Assembly: GCA_009193035.1 (NCBI GenBank)
Contig: SWDT01000006.1
Coordinates: 248,001 to 312,000 of the forward strand
Source of the DNA: Halicephalobus mephisto
Taxonomy: Eukaryota > Nematoda > Chromadorea > Rhabditida > Panagrolaimidae
Direction: 5' to 3'
DNA length: 64,000 bases
The notes below the pieces were generated by a model, which saw nothing but the letters and a program-made list of their open reading frames with translations, was not told where the DNA came from and ran no database searches. Every line of letters starts with the position of its first letter. Position 1 is the first letter of the stretch. Positions 24,117 through 36,447 of the stretch are shown one piece after another. A program made the position numbers and the translations under genes.

Positions 24117-25650
24117 TCAACGTTCATTTAAAGAGCTTTCCTTCAGGAGCATGTCATTGGTTCTCACCGGACTGTGGTGGTACGTCGGGGGCGAAGAGGA
24201 TCCTCCCATCACGTTGCTGGTCTCACTGAAGTTGTTATGAAGAACCCCGAGTGGAGAGGTGATGTCCATGTTCGCCGAGGTCTGAGCAAAAGTAGGGAAC
24301 GGCAACTTCTTCGGACTTCCTGAAGTCGATGTAGTCGGAGTGCCCACAGCAGCGAATTGAGCGGAAGGATGACCAATGTTGGAGTTCGGGCCAGATCTCA
24401 CCTGGTGATCTACACAGACCTGGAGTTGCACCGGGGACGTCGCGTATTCGAACATCGACCTTATGAATCTGAACACACAGAACTGGAGGCAGTATTGGAG
24501 AGCAAGGGCTCCAACACCAGCATAGAGAGAAAGGAATCCTTCGTTCTTGATTATAGAAGAGAAGCAATCGAAGAACCCAGAGTACTTCGCCGTAATACTA
24601 ATTGCTGAGATACCGTTATCCAGATTATCAATCAGGGTCCTTGTTCCTTGGATGTACAGTCGATGCAGAACTGTCTCAAATGGATAGCAAATCAAATTAG
24701 CTGCCAGACTAGACGTCATTCCGGCAAATAGTTCCGGCAAAATAGAATGAAATCGGGTTCTGTCTTGAGGAGGTTTTTTCAGCACATAACGTCTGGCCAT
24801 TCCATATATCGTGTTGAATGCCCATTTGGAGATTAAATAATGAGCAATATAGTAGGTAGTCGTCGGTACTGCCAAATAGAAGACTGGAAACTTCTTCCCC
24901 GTGTCTTTGCCACCGAATAAATCGAATCTTAGTCTGTCTATCCCCCGGAATACTATGTCCATGATGTTCGTATCAGCGATTCCGACCCCGGATCCAGACT
25001 AAGAGCAAGGATTACATGAAATTGAACAAAAACAAACTTACTCTGGCGGTCTCGATAAAACTCGAAATCATGAAAGGAGTCATTGTGAAATAAGTCCAAG
25101 CCTTCAACGTGACGTGTTTCCAGAATTTCTCCCGACTTCCGTTGGGCACAATCGTCCTTGGAAGCCCGAAAACGTCTCCTATGATGACTTCAACGACGTA
25201 ACTCATTCCAGAGAGCACGGCACACCCCAGAGACCCTTTCCACAGCGTCTGGATCCCGTCTTTGCTCACCATGTGGATCACGACAGGGACCATCGTCACT
25301 GGAGTCAGATGTAGTCTTCTTGCCTTCTGATGCACTTGACACTGATGCTTCAAGACGGTGCAAGGATGAGCAATAAGTGTTTTGTTGATGAAACTGAAGG
25401 GAAATCAAGCTTCATATATAGCAAAACTCTAAAAACCCACTTTGCAATCAATAGAGCCGCTGCAGCTAATGGGTCATCCCCTCTGGCAGCCGCTGGGTTC
25501 ACCGAGGCATACATGGGATCTCCATAATACGGGACAGGCGGAGGTGGAAAAGGATTAGCTCCTGGGATTTCGGTAAACGACTTCATATAAAACCTCAAAC
25601 TCACCTTGAGGAACGAAACTTGGGGGTCCGTTTGCGGTGTTGAAGGACAT
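24117..25650 (-). CDS. SLC25A46: SLC25A46, mitochondrial outer-membrane solute-carrier-like protein
   Basis: Four minus-strand exons (25650-25605, 25561-25441, 25393-25042, 24998-24117) give 466 residues. The Pro-rich N-terminus (PFPPPPVPYYGDP) is followed by carrier-type repeats. Family-specific text includes AHPCTVLKHQCQVH, and ICYPFETVLHRLYIQGTR close to the YPLETVLHRLHIQGTR of the animal proteins. SLC25A46 sits in the mitochondrial outer membrane and acts in lipid handling, cristae upkeep and fission rather than in metabolite exchange. A tail of about 70 residues after the last carrier repeat is Ser/Pro rich and unlike the human protein, which ends soon after the repeat. It is divergently placed with HAT1, 397 bp apart. 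Confidence 0.93.
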
Positions 25651-26047
25651 GACTAGAGATTCTGAATCACCTTTGGGAGACGTTTTGAAATCAAATGTCT
25701 GAAGAAAAAAAACATTAATAAAAACTTAATTTCGAAACACATTTCACAGTAAACATCCTAATTATCAATGATAGTCATTAAATGGTTATTATAAAGAAGT
25801 TACAACAAGTAAACGATCACTCGAAAACGTCAATAAAGAAGACATCCGTTGGTGAAAAAACTCTCGTCAACATTTTTTTTTGTTTTTGTTCTTCACAAGA
25901 CCAGTCCGAGGAAAAAGCGGCGGGAAATCGGCGCGTTTAGCGGAGCTCTTAATTTTCCGACTCTCTGTTGTTTTTTCCATCTCCACTTTTTATCACCTAA
26001 TCATCAAGTCCTTCTTTAGATCACCTTGATCTTAACTGATATAGAGG
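25651..26047. promoter_or_regulatory. Divergent promoter of SLC25A46 and HAT1, with an E2F-like site
   Basis: The two start codons are 397 bp apart. At 25917-25928 GCGGCGGGAAAT contains GCGGGAAA, the reverse of the E2F consensus TTTCCCGC; GGCGCG follows at once. This fits S-phase expression of HAT1, which acetylates new histone H4; inference only. Confidence 0.45.
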
Positions 26048-27508
26048 ATGAAACCAGCAGAGGAGCAAACAAGCGAATTCGTCGCTGACGCTTTGGAATG
26101 TTTGAATCTTAAATTCGGTGAGTTGTTTTTTTGTTTTTTCTTTTTTATGAATTTTAATTTTTTGTTTTTCTTCTTCATATATCTGTTTCAGTTAACAATA
26201 CCGAAGATGTCAATAGCAGTGATCCAAAGTATCCGATTGAGTTCGCTCACGTCAAATTCGGTGACTTGTAAGTGTATGTCGAAAATATTCCCATATATCA
26301 ACTTTTGCAGGGAGAAAATTTTCGGTTACAAGGACTTGGACTTGACTCTCTGCTACACTGAAGCAACCATGTTTCCTCATCTGATCATTGAATATTCTGA
26401 AGAAGTAAAGGGCAACGACACAGTTGTGAGTTCTTGTCTCCATGTGTCTTCTATGGTGAATAATTTTTCAGCCCGATGACATCCTTTCGAAGATGGAAAT
26501 TGAACTCGTTGAAGACCAGAAAAAGAGTTTGAGATCCCTCGAAGCCTTCCAAAAGAAGATCGAAGAACAATCCCGGTTTCAGCCACATGGGACTCAAATT
26601 GCTCATTTCATCAATGAAGAAAGTAAGTTTCAAAACCTGCTCTACCAGCATTTGTTTTAAACATTTCAGAAGTGGGAAAGACGTTTGCCCTTTTCCGAGT
26701 CGAAGGGGAATTGACTGAAGAAGTGAAACTCTACTTGGAGCGAATTCAGTCCATTCTTTTCTTCTTCATTGAGAAAGCCCAATACACGGATTCTGACGAT
26801 GACAGATTCATCTACTACGTCCTCTACGAAACTTATCACCAACCAGGAGTCACTGGAACCCAATACAGATTAGCAGGGTACATGTCCTACTACAAATACT
26901 ACTGGTACCCCGAGCAGTGGAGACTTCGCAACGCCCACACTTTCGTCTTCCCTCAATTCAGAGGACTCGGACTCGGTTCCCATTTTCTTCATGCCGTTAA
27001 TTGTGACCTTCGTAACATGGACAAAATCTACGACGCTACTGCAGAGACTCCTGCTCCTGGCTATATCGCCGCAAGAGATTATGTTTCTGTTTTGGAACTG
27101 ATTGAGCTTCCTGAGTTCAGCAAAGATAAAGTCCTCAACGAGCCCTTCAGCAATGAGAAAGCGGAAATTGCTCGACAGAAATGGAAAATGTACAAGGGAG
27201 CAGCACAGAGAGCCTACGACATTCTGCATCTTGCGCTGGCAGAAAGGAAGGGAACCAAGGAACTTGACGAATTCAAAGCACTTCTGGTGAAGCGGATCAA
27301 CAAACCGTATGAGAGGAAGACAAAGGAATTCAAGAGAATGGAATTGGCTTTGTCTCCGGAAGAAATGGATCTTATTGTTGCCAATCATGGAGACAAATTG
27401 ACCGACAGTCAGATCATTGCCCTTAGAGACAACCTTATCAACCAATACAAAGCAATTATCGACCGGTTGGAAAAATACAACAATAAGTTTGTTGCTTATT
27501 TGAATTGA
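26048..27508 (+). CDS. HAT1: Histone acetyltransferase 1 (type B, acetylates newly made histone H4)
   Basis: Five exons (26048-26117, 26192-26267, 26311-26425, 26472-26622, 26670-27508) give 416 residues, as expected for the family. N-terminal domain: EFAHVKFGD...KIFGYKDLDL, as in the animal enzyme. The GNAT core contains QFRGLGLGSHFL, the Q/RxxGxG/A acetyl-CoA loop, and YDATAETPAPGYIAARDYV, matching the family's AEDP...RD segment that carries the catalytic acidic residue. HAT1 acetylates H4 lysines 5 and 12 before deposition, with the RbAp46-type chaperone. APRT follows 156 bp downstream on the same strand, close enough for a shared pre-mRNA. Confidence 0.95.
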
Positions 27509-27664
27509 AGTTGTGAATTTAACGGGATTTTACTGTTTTTATTTTTTATCGTTGAAAATACTGTAATAATGAAGTGATTTCTGTGATTTACGTAGTGGAT
27601 AAGAGGTTGAAGTCCTTGTAGTTTATTTTAACTTGGGTTTTTTTAAATTTTATTTGTTCAAAGT

Positions 27665-28262
27665 ATGTCGGACTCTGCTTTGGACAACATTCGCCAGAGG
27701 GCATTAGCCACTTTTCGACACTTTATGGATTTCCCAAAACCGGGAATCAACTTTTGGGACATCATGCCTATCTTCAAAGACCCGAAATTGGTGGATGATC
27801 TCTGCAAAGCGATCGCAAATCATCTTCGATCGAGTTATCCTGGGGGCATCGATGCCGTTGCAGGGTTGGAAGCGAGAGGGTTCTTGTTTGGTCCCCAGAT
27901 TGCGACAGATTTGGGAGTTGCTTTCGTTCCTGTTAGAAAGAAGGGGAAGCTGCCGGGAGAGACGATCGAAGCAAGTTATGCAAAAGAATATGGATTGGTA
28001 AGTACTCTCTTTGGTTTAGAATTTAGTTGTAATTTTTCAGGATGTCATTGAGATCCAAAAAGATGCTCTCCAACCAGGCCAGAAAGTCGTCATCATAGAT
28101 GATCTTTTGGCAACTGGAGGAACAATGAACGCTGCAGTTCAGTTGATGCAAAAAGCCGGTGCTGACGTTGTGGAAGCTTTCGTCATTGTGGAATTGACAG
28201 AACTTAAAGGTAGATCTGTTCTTCCCGAAGGAACGAAACTAGTCGCCTTGTATTCCGACTAA
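27665..28262 (+). CDS. APRT: Adenine phosphoribosyltransferase
   Basis: Two exons (27665-27997 and 28041-28262) give 184 residues, the usual length. APRT makes AMP from adenine and PRPP in the cytosol (purine salvage). The PRPP-binding loop is [14 protein letters not shown] and the N-terminal part holds [13 protein letters not shown] and [11 protein letters not shown], both family hallmarks. [15 protein letters not shown] carries the flexible-loop region. Tandem AATAAA-like signals follow at about 28,300. Its closeness to HAT1 suggests co-transcription; the acceptor just before the ATG is weak (TTCAAAG). Confidence 0.96.
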
Positions 28263-29107
28263 CATCAATGATCATTCCTAGGAAAATATCCATTATTTGA
28301 ATAAAAAATAAATTTCTATAATTTCTTATTGAAAATAGAAAAAAATGTTTACGTTCTATAAAGTTTGTTTTTATGAAATAAAAGTCATTTTAAATCGTTG
28401 AATAAGTCTTTGGTCTACAGACGAGTCGTTGAATGTTGTCATCGTCCTCGGAAAATTCATCCTACTCGGAAAGTTAACGCATTAGTTTGCTTAGAGACAA
28501 GTTTTCCAGGCCCGTCGGTCATGACTGGGCTTCTTGAGGAGTTTCATTTTAGTTGAGGATGCAAATGTCAATTCCCCAATGAAATCAACTCTGTTGCTAC
28601 TGGAAACGAACATATAAATTGCGTGAATGAATGTAAATTTAAAAAATGATATATGAATTTTAAAATTTATAAGGATTTTTATTTTTTTTTTTTGCAAAAT
28701 TGTCGATATGACGGAAAATTTTCTTCCTTGTTTAGTAGAGCTAGAATAAAAAATTTGCTCAAGAAAATAAGCACGAAAGTCGTCAACTGATGCAACATCT
28801 AGATTCCGCTTCCTTCTCTGTGGCTCACAACACGAAATTCCGGCTCGCACACTGGGCGCTCCTCTTGATTCCTTCCTGCTTATCTCGCATCTCCTATTTC
28901 CGTTCATTTTATGTTTCTTTCTGATAACGATATATTGGATTATTTGATTATAATAACTGTATTTCAACCGTAATTATTATAGGTGAAAGACAAGCCATAA
29001 TGTGCCAATTTGGTTTGTAAAATTTGTGAGAAAAGTCTGAGGTTGGATCGAAGCTGATTTACTTTTTTTACTTTCCCGTGCATCCTGTAGCTGGATAGAC
29101 TGATATC
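28263..29107. other. Intergenic, APRT to ZIP transporter
   Basis: APRT poly(A) signals at the left. No supported gene. A candidate splice acceptor (CATCCTGTAG at about 29,082-29,091) lies about 17 bp before the ZIP start and could receive a spliced leader. A less AT-rich block at 28,790-28,890 may be promoter. Confidence 0.4.
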
Positions 29108-30465
29108 ATGGACACGTTTGCGTTGAAGGTCGTTTTGGTCTTCGTGATGCTCGTTTTGACCATAGTCGCTGGTTTGTTTCCTGTTCGAGTAAGTTTTTAT
29201 ATCCATTTCCATCAAAATCCCGCCATTAATATCTTGTATCCATAATTACCCATCTTCTAGATCCTGAAAATCTTACGTAAACGAGCTGCTGAAGCTGCTT
29301 CTCCTAGGAAACAGCGTTATGTTTCCCTTACTCTTTGCCTGCTCACGTGTTTCAGCGGGGGTGTCTTCCTGGCCACTTGTTTTCTTCATCTTTTACCCGA
29401 ACTTCAAGAGCAACTGGAGCAAATGGAAAATGCTTACAGTTACCACGTCGATTACCCCATCGCTGAGTTACTCAGTTGTGTCGGATTCTTCCTACTTTTT
29501 GCGCTGGAAGAGATTGTTATCATGTTGGTTCCGTCAATGGCTCACGGACATCGACATGCTCATGGTTTCCATCTCGCTGAAGATTCAAGTCAATCAAGGT
29601 TGAATGGACCTGGGGATGGAACTAATACTCCGACCCAAGCCTGCTGTAGGTTGCTGACAGACGATGAAGAACACAATACTGTTGCTCCGGTAAATGGAGA
29701 TGCCCATAGAAGGACCAACTCGCACGAGATGGGCGTCATCTGCAAAAATAAAAAGTAAGTTCACCTTGAAATTGCTAATTTTCATTAATTTCGTTCAGAA
29801 GATGCCCTTCAACAGCCCTTGCTGAACCAGAACGATGTGAAATGGATTGTGAGAAAGTCGAAGAAGACCCTCCAATTCTGATGAAGTCCCAACCCCACGC
29901 TCACTCTCATGGAATCAGAAGTATCACTTTTGTACTGGCCATTTCCATCCATTCCGTCATCGAAGGACTCGCTCTCGGCGTTCAGAATGAAAACAACAAA
30001 GCGATTGCTCTTTTCCTCTCCTTGATGGTCCACAAGCTGATTGTCGCGTTCTCCGTTGGTCTTCAACTGGCCAGAACTCATGCTCACGCTCTTAGATGGG
30101 TTATTGCCTCGATTTGTATTCTTTCTATAATGACGCCACTTGGAGCGGTAATCGGCATGTCTGTCCAACAGGCCCCAATCGACCAAGAAATGAGAGATAT
30201 GATTGTCCTGTTGTTCCAAGGAATTGCCGTCGGCACCTTTATTTACGTGACCTTCTTTGAGGTAATTTAATTCTTATTTACTTGGGTTTTGAATCTTCAA
30301 TTCTAGGTTTTGATCCACGAACGTGATAATGAACATCCTAATTTGCTCAAACTCGTATTCATGCTCATTGGTTTTGCTCTGATTGGATCCTTGAGATTGT
30401 TGGCTGATCACAACCACTTAGAATCGGAAGAACACCACACCCATGATCACAATCATCATCACTAA
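29108..30465 (+). CDS. ZIP-family zinc transporter (SLC39A1/2/3-like)
   Basis: Four exons (29108-29188, 29261-29754, 29799-30261, 30307-30465) give 398 residues. TM1 is VVLVFVMLVLTIVAG. CFSGGVFLATCFLHLLPEL is the ZIP1/2/3 form of TM2. The His-rich cytoplasmic loop includes HGHRHAHGFH and HAHSHG. TM4 carries the signature SIHSVIEGLALGVQ, and TM5 has LMVHKLIVAFSVG, both contributing metal ligands. The C-terminus is again His rich (HHTHDHNHHH). Proteins of this group bring zinc into the cytosol across the plasma membrane. The subgroup is clear; the exact orthologue is not. Confidence 0.93.
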
Positions 30466-31164
30466 TTACAGTTCCATATCACTAACTCGGTTAGATCTCT
30501 TGTTTAATTGTCGAAAATCAAGTATTTGGATTTCCAGTGTAATCGTTACGGATAAGGTCTTTCGCTTTAGCTATTTCATTTCTCACTTGGTCTTTTTGTA
30601 ATTCAAGCGAGATAATGACCCGAGCGGTCGACGCATAATAAATCAAAGTGACAATCAGATCCGCAATCATCGTATCTGTTTACCGGACTTGGCCTTTTTT
30701 GATTTGAATAAATTGGTAGAGACGAGAAAAGAAGGTAACAGTGCCAGTCACTCTTCTCCGAAATAGTGTAGAGAGATTTGACCCAGTTTGACCGCGCGAC
30801 CGCCTAAAGGCCTATTTCACTCGGATCCAGACTGACAGTGAATTTTGAAGGCAATTCGGTCAAGCTCCCCTCCAGAGGCTTTTTATCCGTAAATTTGTTC
30901 ATTCAACCTTGGATTTTCAGTTTTCGATTATATATAAATGTGGATTTTTTGGATTTTCTATAACTTTATAAAAAACCGGAATGGACAATATTTGGATTGG
31001 CAGATTATGAGTGTTCTTAATCCATTTTCCTTTTAGTAAATAAATAAAAATTGGAGACGCGTGAAATCGATCTAATCAATTTAATACCGATCAACTTTTA
31101 TATCGAAGAACGGAAATTGACGAAGGAGGATTTCGTAACATTTCCCTACTTTCCGATTTTATTT

Positions 31165-31565
31165 TAGGTAACATTGCCCTTTTTACCGCTTTTTTACAAC
31201 TATGAGGGTAAAAATGGTCGTTTCACCAGATTTATCTATTAATTCTAGATAACACTACCCTTTTTACTATTTTTTAGGTTTATGGAGATAAAACTGGTCT
31301 TTTTACCAAGTTTATCTGTTAATTTGGACAATATTACCCGTTTTACCACCCTTTCATGACTATGACTATAAAACTGATCCTTTTATCAGATTTGTTTTGT
31401 TATTTTTAGATAGTACTGCTCTTTTTACCACTTTTCTACAACTGCAATGATAAAATAGTCATTTTCACCAAGTTTATCGTGTTTATTTTAGATAACACTG
31501 ACCTTCTTACCGCTTTTAAACATTTTTAGCGATAAAACGGGTCTTTTCACCAGGTTTATCTTATT
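31165..31565 (+). repeat. About five tandem copies of an 80-bp unit upstream of the LRR gene
   Basis: Each unit reads roughly TTAGATAACACTGCCC, TTTTTACCACTTTT, ACAACTATGAGGATAAAA, TGGTCTTTTCACCAAGTTTATC. Copies start near 31,167, 31,249, 31,327, 31,410 and 31,493. They end about 120 bp before the start codon, so the block sits in the likely promoter. Diverged at 15-25% by eye. Confidence 0.75.
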
Positions 31566-31686
31566 TCGTTATTTCGGCCATCGTTTGTCTCGCACGGTGA
31601 AATTCGGACGCGCGATTTACCCAAGCTTCTTCGGTTGGAAATTCCGCTCTTTCCCGCGTGTTGCTCTCGGAAATTGTGATTTGTCG

Positions 31687-34600
31687 ATGATTGAAGGATT
31701 CAAAAGGATGCGAAAGCCGTTGTTATTGCTATGGGTGCTTCTGGTATCGTCAGCTACCTCCAGTCAATGTCCTGCTCATCTGCCGTCTTTGTGTACTTGT
31801 GAAAACCTAGTACAAGGTTTTCAAGTGACTTGTTCTGCTGGGAATTTGAATGATATCGTGGATGCATTGAAGAATGACACTATTGACAAGCTGAATATCC
31901 GCAATTGTTCTCCGAAAGTGAAACATCTGGTTTCCTTGCCGCCGATGAAAGCCAGAGTGCTGATCATCAATGGATGCGGGATTGAGAAGATTTCTCCCGA
32001 TGCCTTCGCCAATGTTGCCAATGGACTAGAGGAGCTCAAGTTGCTAAACAACGTTCTGACGTCCATCCCGCTTCTTGGCAAGCTTCCCGATCTTGAATCT
32101 CTGGATCTGAACAACAACCAGGTGAGCATGATATATCAATTCTCCTTAAATTTGACCCTAATTCATTTCAGTTGACCGATATCGCTGAGAAATCGTTCGA
32201 TGGAACTCCGAAGTTACGTCAACTCCGACTTGAGAACAACCGTATCTGCAGCTTGTCTCAGTATGTTTTTATCGATTTCGAAATTTTTTAAATTCTTCCC
32301 GTTAGATCAGATCTAGCGCTTTTGTGCCTCGTTTTCTAAATTTCCAAGGTCAAGTTTCTTGATTCTTAGCGGAAGTCGGCCAAGCCGTGGTGGATGACCC
32401 ATTTTCTTAATTATGCACCCGTTATTTGAATTCAAGATTTTTTTAACTTGACCAGCTGGAAGTCAAAAAGGAAGAAGATTGATTTTCGGTGCACGAATCG
32501 GATTTAATTCCGTTGAACTCTTCTTGAACTCATTGTAGCGCCCCATTGAGCCGTCATTTCAGTTCAATTTTGCAAAAATAAGGCCACTAGGATCGTTAGT
32601 TGCGTAAAAGTGACAACTCGGACGTCGTTAGACTTGAAGGCGATTCATTGGGCGCATGTTTTCGAATGTCCTTGACTTTTTTGACTGGATGACCTAAATT
32701 ATGGAAAACCACACAAAACCCCGAGGGCATAAGTGAAGTATTGATTTGCAATGACAAAATGTTTCAGCAATGCCTTGAATGAACTGAAAGAAAGTCTAGA
32801 GTTGTTGGATTTGAGTGGAAATTGCCTCGCTGCTGTTCCAGCTGCAAATTTGAGGAATTCTCCCAAGCTGATGTACTTGGATCTCTCGACGAACAGGATT
32901 TCTGACCTTGCTCAGATGTCTTTCATGAATATGCCGAACCTGAAGGAGCTGAGACTGGACTCGAATCGATTGAGTATCTTTTCCCCCATGGCTTTTATGA
33001 ATGTTCCTTCATTGAGCAATTTGCTTTTGAAAGATAACTTGATCAGCCGCATCAATGGTTTGCAGATGTTCAAGGAACTCGAAGTCATTGATTTAACTAA
33101 AAATGCAATCACTACCATTCCTTCGTTCAAAGACATGGCCAAGTTGAAGCGTGTTCACCTCGATTACAACAGAATTAGGAGTATTTCAACAATGACCTTT
33201 GCCTCCAATCCTAGTCTTCAGTTGATCAGTATTCAAAATAATCAGATATCCTTGATTGCAAAAAATAGTTTCGAAGGTCTAGATGAATTAGTCATTCTTT
33301 ATCTTGCGAATAATTCCTTGGAATCTATTGGTGAGTTGTTTATTCGGTTGTTGGTTTTATTATTCATTTTCAGATGAAAGAACTTTCCATGGAATGAAGA
33401 ATTTGCAGCAATTGAGTCTTCAAAACAATTCTTTAACGGAAATTACAAATGGGTCGTTTGATTCTTTGCCTATGCTTAATGTGTTGGATTTATCAGATAA
33501 TAGAATTTCTATCATTCGACCTGGATCGTTTACTCAGTTGAAAAATTTATTCTGGCTTGATTTGTCGAATAACGAGCTTACAACGTTTGAAAAAGGAGCA
33601 TTTGACAAGAAAATTTCAAATATTATTCTTGATGGAAATGATTTTTATTGTGATGACAAGTTTGATTGGTTTGTGGCATATTTGGTAAGGAATCAGATTA
33701 GAACTTTTATGCCATCTCAACCTGAAATTACTTGTTCTGGACCTGAGAAATATGCTGGTGTACGTTTGAAGGATTTAATGATCAAGAAAGCTAATGAAAC
33801 TCTCAATCAAGGATTAAGCACACTTGGATGGAATCCTTCTAGATCGGGAAGTGGTGCTCAACAACCTAATCTTCTTGCTAATTTGTTGCCGTTATTGTCT
33901 CAAGGAGCTAATGGTCCTTCTGGAGCTGGTTTCTTGAATTCTATTACTCAAGCTATTCCTTCTCTTAGAAATATTCCTGGAATGAATCCTTCAGGCAAGA
34001 ATGGAGGTCAAGCAACTGGTAATCCTAATCTTGATAGTGCACTTGAACAGTTTAGTGAACCACTTGTTAGATTTGCTACTGGTGGACAACCTGTTCCTTC
34101 TGATATTCAACAGCTTATTCATTCTATTCCTAATTTGGTAGTCAATATTCCAGGTTTTGGTAATGTTGATTTGAGTAAGGTTCCTCCACCTGTGCTGGAA
34201 CATGTCCTTAATGGAGGTCAGATCCCTGGTATTCCGAAAGAGACTCTTGATAGTGTTGTTAAGTATTACACCGCCAAAATGTATGAAGCTGCGAAAAGAG
34301 CTCAAAATGGTGAAGTTCAACCTGGAGATGAGAAATTTCTGCCTAATTTGACAACGCTTCCTCAAGGAATTGTTGATAGTGTGGCCAATGGAGAACCTCT
34401 TCCTTATTTGACGCCTGATCAAACGAATGTAATTAGAGCTTATTACACGCAACAGATTCCTATTCAAATGGTTGGTGATTCTAACAGCACTGATGGAGTT
34501 CGATTGAACCCTCAAATGTTCTCCATGTTGAGTTTGCTTCCTCCGAACTTTAATTTCTCATTGATTCCGCCTGAAGTGATGAAACAAGTGATGAGAGGTG

Positions 34601-35247
34601 AGATGCCGGATCTTTCTCAACTTCCTCAGGAAGTTCTGGATTATATTCGTGAGAATAGTGAGAAAATCTTCAAGTCCTTTAAAATTTCTGTAAGTGATTG
34701 GTTTTTTTAATTTAATAATTTGGGAAATATTTAGCCGAATGCTTCTTTGGAAGAAGTCTTGGCGAAGCTTCCTCGTTTTGAACCACCTAATTTTGAAACG
34801 ACGTTTGTCCCTTATGACATCAATCATGTAGAAGATGACCTCATTGTGAAGGAAGATGCTCCATTCTTCTCGAATGGAAATGTTCGTCTCTACACTGCCG
34901 TTGCTCTCGCATTGTTTGCCACGATTTCATTGGCAATCCTTGCCTTGTATTGTTTCTATTTGCGTAAAACAAAGGCAGAAACTGATAGATTGAATCTACA
35001 GAATAGAGAGGTCGATGATGGAGGAGAGTTCTTTGGCGACAATGACAAAGAGCAGCTGAGTCAATTTACTCCTACAGCTTCTTCGACGTTGAGAGATTTG
35101 AACGTCACTGATCCTAGAACTGTTCGTCCTCGAGTTCCTCCAAGAACACCTAATAGTGCTAAGTCATCACATGGTTCCCCCCAGAAATCAATTAACAACA
35201 TCAGCAACATGTCGGGTCGTTCAAGAGCTCACAATTTTCGTGTCTAA
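31687..35247 (+). CDS. Single-pass leucine-rich-repeat membrane protein (eLRRon; EGG-6/LET-4-like)
   Basis: Five exons (31687-32121, 32172-32260, 32768-33330, 33374-34689, 34735-35247) give 971 residues. A signal peptide (LLLLWVLLVSSATSS) is followed by a cysteine cap (CPAHLPSLCTC) and about 15 leucine-rich repeats of LxxLxLxxN form up to residue ~400, closed by a C-terminal cap (YCDDKFDWFVAYLV...CSGP). The 350-residue linker holds three copies of a motif like LPPEVxxxVxxGexPdL. Then comes one membrane helix (LYTAVALALFATISLAILAL) and a short cytoplasmic tail rich in Ser and Pro. Nematode proteins of this design organise the apical extracellular matrix of epithelia. I chose 31687 because it places the signal peptide at the N-terminus; a TTG-led extension to 31585 has no support. 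Confidence 0.88.
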
Positions 35248-35581
35248 CTGAATACTAACAATTTTACTGTTTACTATAGCTATGATACGTGTACACTCCT
35301 AGTCATATATGAGAAATATGCCATTTATGGAATTTGTGAAAGTTTGATAAAAGTTATCTTGGATTTGTTTTGATTGAGAGAAAGACTAGACAAACCCATT
35401 CTCGTTGAAAGGTCCCGAAACGAAAATTGGCGCATTGGCTCTCTCTTTTCCCTTACTTGATTTTGTCGAGTTCCCATCCTTGTGATTATTCACGTGTTTT
35501 GTTGTTAGTTTCTTTTACTGTAATTACATTTATTATTTTTAGGCTTGCTTCTATTATCTGAAACACTGATATTTTATCAAA

Positions 35582-36254
35582 ATGTCAGATTGGGGTAGGT
35601 TTTTTAGTTTGTATTTCGTAATCTTGCATCATTTGTTTTTAGATGATGACGGTTTTGATCCAACGAGCAACATTGACAAAAGCAAGGTGATTGATCTTGG
35701 CTTGGAAAAGACCCTTAATAAAAAGGAAGAAGTCGTTAACGACAAAGAAAAGGAAAAGAAGAATGCTCAAAGAGAAGCTGAGTTGGAGGCGCTTGAAGCT
35801 GCAAAGGAATCTGACTTGATGGCTGCAATGGCTCTGATAGGTCCTTCTGTGATAAGGGAAAAGACATTCGAACAGAGGTTTGAAGGCTTAAAGTCGAAGA
35901 AGCAATTTGAAGACTTTGCCTATGAACAAGCTCAACTATTCAGAACTCGCAGCAAGGATCCACAATACATGGCTTTTGCTCTTATCCTCATCAAGGAGCT
36001 CTGTGCTGACAGTAAGTTGTTCTAGTCGGCGAACTATATATATTCCTTCATTTTTAGTGAACAAGCTGCAACTGGAAGAAACTCAATCCATTATACAGGA
36101 CTACATTAATGTCTTCATCAAACGGGAACAGGAAACAAAGAAACTCGAGGATGCGAAAAAAGCCAAGAAGGAAGAGAAAAAGAAGAAGAAGAAGCTCGAG
36201 GAGGAAGACATGTATGTTGATGAGTATGCCGATTACGAAGAAAAATACTATTGA
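35582..36254 (+). CDS. EIF3J: Eukaryotic translation initiation factor 3 subunit J
   Basis: Three exons (35582-35594, 35643-36011, 36058-36254) give 192 residues. The first coding exon is only 13 bp and encodes MSDW; joined to exon 2 it restores the acidic start MSDWDDDGFDP typical of eIF3j. The middle holds SDLMAAMALIG and KKQFEDFAYEQAQLF, the conserved helical part that sits in the decoding centre. The tail is Lys/Glu rich. eIF3j is a loosely bound eIF3 subunit that helps 40S recruitment and recycling. It is the first gene of a tight same-strand run. An acceptor (ATTTTTAG at 35,542) precedes the ATG by about 40 bp. Confidence 0.9.
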
Positions 36255-36447
36255 TTGTCCAGATTCCCGTTATTTTTATTGTTTGGCCTTGTTTTTGCCA
36301 AAATATGGGGTTCTGATGTTTTTTAACACAAAAATATTAATTGAAACTTAAAAAGTCGGTTTTGTTGGAATCTGAGATAGTACTGTTGGTTGGCAGTTTG
36401 ATATTTTTCGTTTTATTGATTTTTTAAATTTCCTTTTTCTCTAGGAA

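Noticed and set aside
28491..28967. 158-codon minus-strand frame between APRT and the ZIP gene
   Set aside because: No ATG-proximal family text, contains long Lys/Ile runs from A-rich DNA, and overlaps the likely ZIP promoter.
31585..31686. Upstream extension of the LRR protein
   Set aside because: It begins at a TTG and would bury the signal peptide 50 residues inside the protein.
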